Below are positions 60,607-64,000 of a stretch of DNA of 64,000 nt, in pieces; position 1 is the first letter of the stretch; every line of letters begins with the position of its first letter. The notes under the pieces were generated by a model, which had not been told where the DNA came from, did no database searches, and saw only the letters and a program-made list of their open reading frames with translations. A program made the translations under genes and the position numbers. Origin of the DNA: Loigolactobacillus binensis. GTDB taxonomy: Bacteria > Bacillota > Bacilli > Lactobacillales > Lactobacillaceae. The stretch covers positions 1 to 64,000 of the forward strand of contig NZ_BJDN01000006.1 of assembly GCF_005405165.1 (NCBI RefSeq). The letters are read 5' to 3'.

Positions 60607-63600
60607 TTACATCATATCAAACAGTGATAATTGGTTCTCATCTGGTAAGTCATTTAAAACGTGATTTTCGGTTAAGTAATCGATCAACGTTTTAGAAACT
60701 TTACCCCGTTTGCTTAAATCTTCCTTGGACAAAAACGGCTTTTCTTCCCGCGCGGAGACGATCTGTTTAGCCACGTTCATCCCAAGGCTAGGAACTGCCC
60801 GAAATGGCGCTAACAACGTTTTACCATCAGCTTCGATTTGAAATTCGGCCGCATCGGAACGGGTGATATCGACCATTTCAAATTTGAAGCCGCGCTCGAT
60901 CATTTCGTTGGCCAATTCTAATACCGTCAATAGATTTTTCTCCTTAGCGGAAGCATCCATTCCCTTGTCCGTAATTTCTTTCATCGCTGCTTTGACTGCA
61001 TCTTTACCACGCGCCATAGCCACTAGATCAAAATCGTCTGCCCGGACCGTAAAGTAAGCGGCATAATATAAAATCGGATAATAAACTTTGAAATAAGCGA
61101 CCCGTAGCGCCATCAAAATATACGCCGCCGCGTGCGCCTTAGGAAACATATACTTGATTTTTAGGCAAGAATCAATATACCAATCCGGTACATTTTTATT
61201 ATCCCGCATTGCTTGCTGCCAATCATCCGGAATTCCTCGGCCCTTACGTACATGCTCCATAATGTTAAACGCCATTGACGCATCCATTCCATAATGGATC
61301 AAATCTAGCATAATATTGTCCCGACAGCCAATGACATCCTTTAAGGTTACTACACCTTTTTGGATCAGTTCTTCGGCATTGCCTAACCACACATCGGTAC
61401 CGTGAGATAAACCAGAAATCTGCAATAATTCCGAAAAAGTTGTTGGGTTGGTTTCTTCCAGCATGCCCCGTACAAAACGTGTCCCAAATTCAGGGATCCC
61501 TAACGTACCCGTTTTAGATCCAATTTGTTCTGGTGTCACGCCAAGTACATCGGTTCCAGAAAACAACGACATCACCTTAGGATCCACAGGCGGAATCGAT
61601 TTAGGCTCGATTCCGGATAGATCCTGTAGTTTACGGATCATAGTAGGGTCATCATGCCCAAGAATATCCATTTTCAAAATGTTATCATGGATCGAATGGA
61701 AATCAAAATGACTGGTTCGCCATGATGCATTTTGATCGTCAGCAGGATACTGAATAGGCGTAAAGTCATAAATATCCATATAATCGGGCACGATCAAAAT
61801 ACCAGCCGGATGCTGGCCTGTGGTCCGCTTGACCCCAGTCGTACCTTTAGCCAGACGGTCGATCTCAGCACCACGTAAGGTTTGGCCAGTATCGCGTTCA
61901 TAAGCCTTGACGTAGCCATAACCGGTTTTATCCGCCACTGTACCAATAGTCCCAGCTCGGAACACATTATTTTCACCGAACAAGACCTTCATATAATTGT
62001 GTGCGATCGGCTGATAATCACCGGAGAAGTTCAAATCAATATCCGGCACTTTATTGCCGGTAAAACCTAAGAAGGTTTCAAACGGAATATCATGACCATC
62101 TTTTTCTAAGTTAGCGCCACAGTTAGGGCAAGCCTTATCAGGCAAATCATAACCCGAGCCATATTCACCTTTTGTATAAAACTCAGTATAGTGACATTGC
62201 GCACAACGATAATGCGGCGGCAACGCATTGATTTCAGTGATCCCGGCTAAGTAGGCAACTAAACTGGAACCAACTGAACCCCGTGAACCAACTAAATAGC
62301 CGTCCTTATTACTTTTATACACTAATTTCTGTGCAATTAAATAATGAACCGCGAAACCATTGCCAATGATACTCTTTAACTCTTGTTCGATCCGATCCGC
62401 CACAATTTTTGGCAATTCTTCCCCGTATAATTTATGGGCCAGACTGTAAGTCATATTTTTGATGTCATCTTCGGCACCGGGCATTTTCGGCGTATACAGT
62501 TTATCTTTAACTGGTGAGATCGTGCTGTCGATCTGATCGGCCAGGGCGTTGGGATTTGTCACCACTACCTGCTGAGCAACCTCATCACCTAAAAACTGGA
62601 ATGACTTTAACATTTCATCTGTAGAACGAAAATGTACATCCGGTAAATTAATTCGATTCAACGGATTAGCACCGCCTTGCGAATTAATCAAAATTTTCCG
62701 ATAAATTTTATCTTCTGGATTTAAGTAATGCGCATCGCCGGTGGCCACTACTGGCTCTTGTAATTCTTCGCCAATTTTAACGATATTGCGAATAATATCT
62801 TCTAAGTCACCATTGTTATTAACCAATTCGCGCTCCAATAATGGTGCGTAAACTGGCTTAGGCATAACTTCCAAGTAATCATAAAACTTAGCCTTATCCC
62901 GGGCTTCATTGTAGCCTTTTTGCATCATCGCGGTAAAAACTTCACCACTGGAACAAGCAGAACCGATCAACAGACCTTCCCGGTATTGATTAACTAAACT
63001 GCGCGGCATTCGGGGAATGCGGTAGAAATATTTGATCATCGACAATGAAACTAATTTGAACAAATTTTTCAAACCAGCCTGAGTTTGAGCCAATAAAACA
63101 GCATGAAAAGGCCGCGCTTGCTTATAAGCCTCATTCTCACCAACACGATCATTTAGCTGATCAACATAAGTCATCGCGTAGTGTTGCTTTGCTTCCTTCA
63201 AGAAAATATACAGCAAGTGGCCGGTTGATTCAGCATCGGCATTAGCGCGATGGTGATGTTCCAAGCTAACTTTAAACCGCTTAGCCAATGAATCCAACTT
63301 ATGATTCTTAAATTCAGGATGCAACATCCGCGCCAATTCCAAAGTGTCGATCACTGGCACATCGATCTGCCCCATTTGATGACGAGCATAACCAGCATTT
63401 AAAAAGCCAACGTCAAACGTTACATTGTGACCGACTAAAATCGTACCGGCATAAAATTTCTGAAACTTAGCAAATGCTTCTTCTTCGCTGTTGGTTCCCC
63501 GCACCATATCATCGGTAATGCTAGTTAAATTGATCGTGGTCTCCGACAACGGGTGACCAGGATCAATAAACTCTTCAAATTCGGCGATCACTTCGCCATT

Positions 63601-64000
63601 TTTCATTTTAACGGCAGCCAATTCAATGATTGAATCATAAACCGCTGATAAACCAGTTGTTTCTGTATCGAAAACCACATATTCAGTATCATCATTTAAC
63701 GGTGTATGCGCTACGTTATAAGCGATCGGCACCCCGTCATCGACCAAATTAGCTTCAACCCCATATAGAATTTTAACGCCATTTTTTTGACCGGCCGTAT
63801 GAGCTTCGGGAAACGCCTGTAGTGCAGCATGATCGGTAATCGCAATTGCTTTATGCCCCCACTTAGCTGCCTGTGCCACATAGTCGGAAACACTATTAGT
63901 TGCATCCATTTGGCTCATGTTAGAGTGCAAATGTAATTCCACGCGCTTCTGTCCTTCGGGTGCGGTATCTTGCCGCGCAGCATGCTTAATTTCTTGTAGA
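60607..64000 (-). CDS. polC: DNA polymerase III PolC, 5' end outside window
   Basis: This is the main replicative polymerase of Firmicutes. The visible part is about 1130 residues, and the frame stays open to the window edge (about 19 codons before the GTG at 63942). PHP domain ([19 protein letters not shown]), inserted 3'-5' exonuclease ([20 protein letters not shown]), zinc segment with CAQCHY and CPNCGA, palm with [19 protein letters not shown], and the polymerase C-terminus [13 protein letters not shown], ending in a beta-clamp motif. The N-terminal OB region is not in the window. Confidence 0.97.
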   Translation of the reverse strand, partial: LQEIKHAARQDTAPEGQKRVELHLHSNMSQMDATNSVSDYVAQAAKWGHKAIAITDHAALQAFPEAHTAGQKNGVKILYGVEANLVDDGVPIAYNVAHTPLNDDTEYVVFDTETTGLSAVYDSIIELAAVKMKNGEVIAEFEEFIDPGHPLSETTINLTSITDDMVRGTNSEEEAFAKFQKFYAGTILVGHNVTFDVGFLNAGYARHQMGQIDVPVIDTLELARMLHPEFKNHKLDSLAKRFKVSLEHHHRANADAESTGHLLYIFLKEAKQHYAMTYVDQLNDRVGENEAYKQARPFHAVLLAQTQAGLKNLFKLVSLSMIKYFYRIPRMPRSLVNQYREGLLIGSACSSGEVFTAMMQKGYNEARDKAKFYDYLEVMPKPVYAPLLERELVNNNGDLEDIIRNIVKIGEELQEPVVATGDAHYLNPEDKIYRKILINSQGGANPLNRINLPDVHFRSTDEMLKSFQFLGDEVAQQVVVTNPNALADQIDSTISPVKDKLYTPKMPGAEDDIKNMTYSLAHKLYGEELPKIVADRIEQELKSIIGNGFAVHYLIAQKLVYKSNKDGYLVGSRGSVGSSLVAYLAGITEINALPPHYRCAQCHYTEFYTKGEYGSGYDLPDKACPNCGANLEKDGHDIPFETFLGFTGNKVPDIDLNFSGDYQPIAHNYMKVLFGENNVFRAGTIGTVADKTGYGYVKAYERDTGQTLRGAEIDRLAKGTTGVKRTTGQHPAGILIVPDYMDIYDFTPIQYPADDQNASWRTSHFDFHSIHDNILKMDILGHDDPTMIRKLQDLSGIEPKSIPPVDPKVMSLFSGTDVLGVTPEQIGSKTGTLGIPEFGTRFVRGMLEETNPTTFSELLQISGLSHGTDVWLGNAEELIQKGVVTLKDVIGCRDNIMLDLIHYGMDASMAFNIMEHVRKGRGIPDDWQQAMRDNKNVPDWYIDSCLKIKYMFPKAHAAAYILMALRVAYFKVYYPILYYAAYFTVRADDFDLVAMARGKDAVKAAMKEITDKGMDASAKEKNLLTVLELANEMIERGFKFEMVDITRSDAAEFQIEADGKTLLAPFRAVPSLGMNVAKQIVSAREEKPFLSKEDLSKRGKVSKTLIDYLTENHVLNDLPDENQLSLFDMM

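Overview
The window is a low- to mid-GC Firmicute chromosome segment, almost certainly from the family Lactobacillaceae. The host genes match that family in sequence and order (lepA-dnaJ-dnaK-grpE-hrcA, hemW, ribF-truB, rbfA-infB-rplGA-rnpM-nusA-rimP, polC). Strong AGGAGG ribosome sites and frequent TTG/GTG starts fit as well. I cannot fix the genus from sequence alone.

Layout. 1-4.3 kb: host genes on the minus strand (mutY, a small membrane protein, a 3-hydroxyisobutyrate-dehydrogenase-like oxidoreductase, an SDR enzyme) plus one short plus-strand gene. 4.33-44.70 kb: one complete-looking tailed-phage prophage of about 40.35 kb. It is inserted in the last codons of lepA and bounded by a 22-bp direct repeat. 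44.65-64.0 kb: host chaperone, translation and replication genes, all on the minus strand: lepA, the heat-shock operon hrcA-grpE-dnaK-dnaJ with a CIRCE operator, hemW, truB-ribF, the rimP-nusA-rnpM-rplGA-infB-rbfA operon and the 3' part of polC, which runs off the window.

Prophage organisation. The right end, on the plus strand, carries the lysogeny module: a CI-like repressor with an ImmA-type metallopeptidase partner, a secreted protein, a DUF898-type membrane protein, a three-gene cassette headed by a ParA-like ATPase, and the tyrosine integrase next to attR. A divergent control region with three copies of a TAAAC-N5-GTTTA operator separates it from the early genes. From there leftward on the minus strand come cro-like and other regulators, recombination genes (SSAP-like protein and exonuclease VIII-like nuclease), a replisome organiser with a possible internal origin, small early genes, a late regulator of ArpU/RinA type, an HNH/P-loop protein, the terminase pair, an HK97-type head module, a siphovirus tail module, a baseplate with a glycerophosphodiesterase domain, and holin/endolysin. 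The left end holds two accessory cassettes of unknown function: a convergent pair on the plus strand (4588-5362) and an AT-rich overlapping trio on the minus strand (5423-7740).

Points that stand out: the phage carries its own synonymous-variant copy of the lepA 3' end, and its integrase gene end doubles as the new lepA terminator. Ig-like domains follow both the major capsid and the major tail gene in the -1 frame. The tape measure has ten exact 30-residue repeats followed by three 31-residue repeats. Several small phage genes are broken (an Fn3-like baseplate gene by frameshift, a 66-codon gene by an amber codon, an HTH gene by N-terminal loss). Two short promoter-hairpin units lie antisense within the early operon, and a tRNA-like minihelix sits upstream of the ParA cassette. 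The host MutY has no cysteine at all, so it lacks the usual iron-sulfur cluster. The best candidates for an undescribed system are the ParA-headed cassette (41218-43258) and the trio at 5423-7740. Both are placed like phage-borne defence or superinfection-exclusion modules, but their function is inferred from position only.
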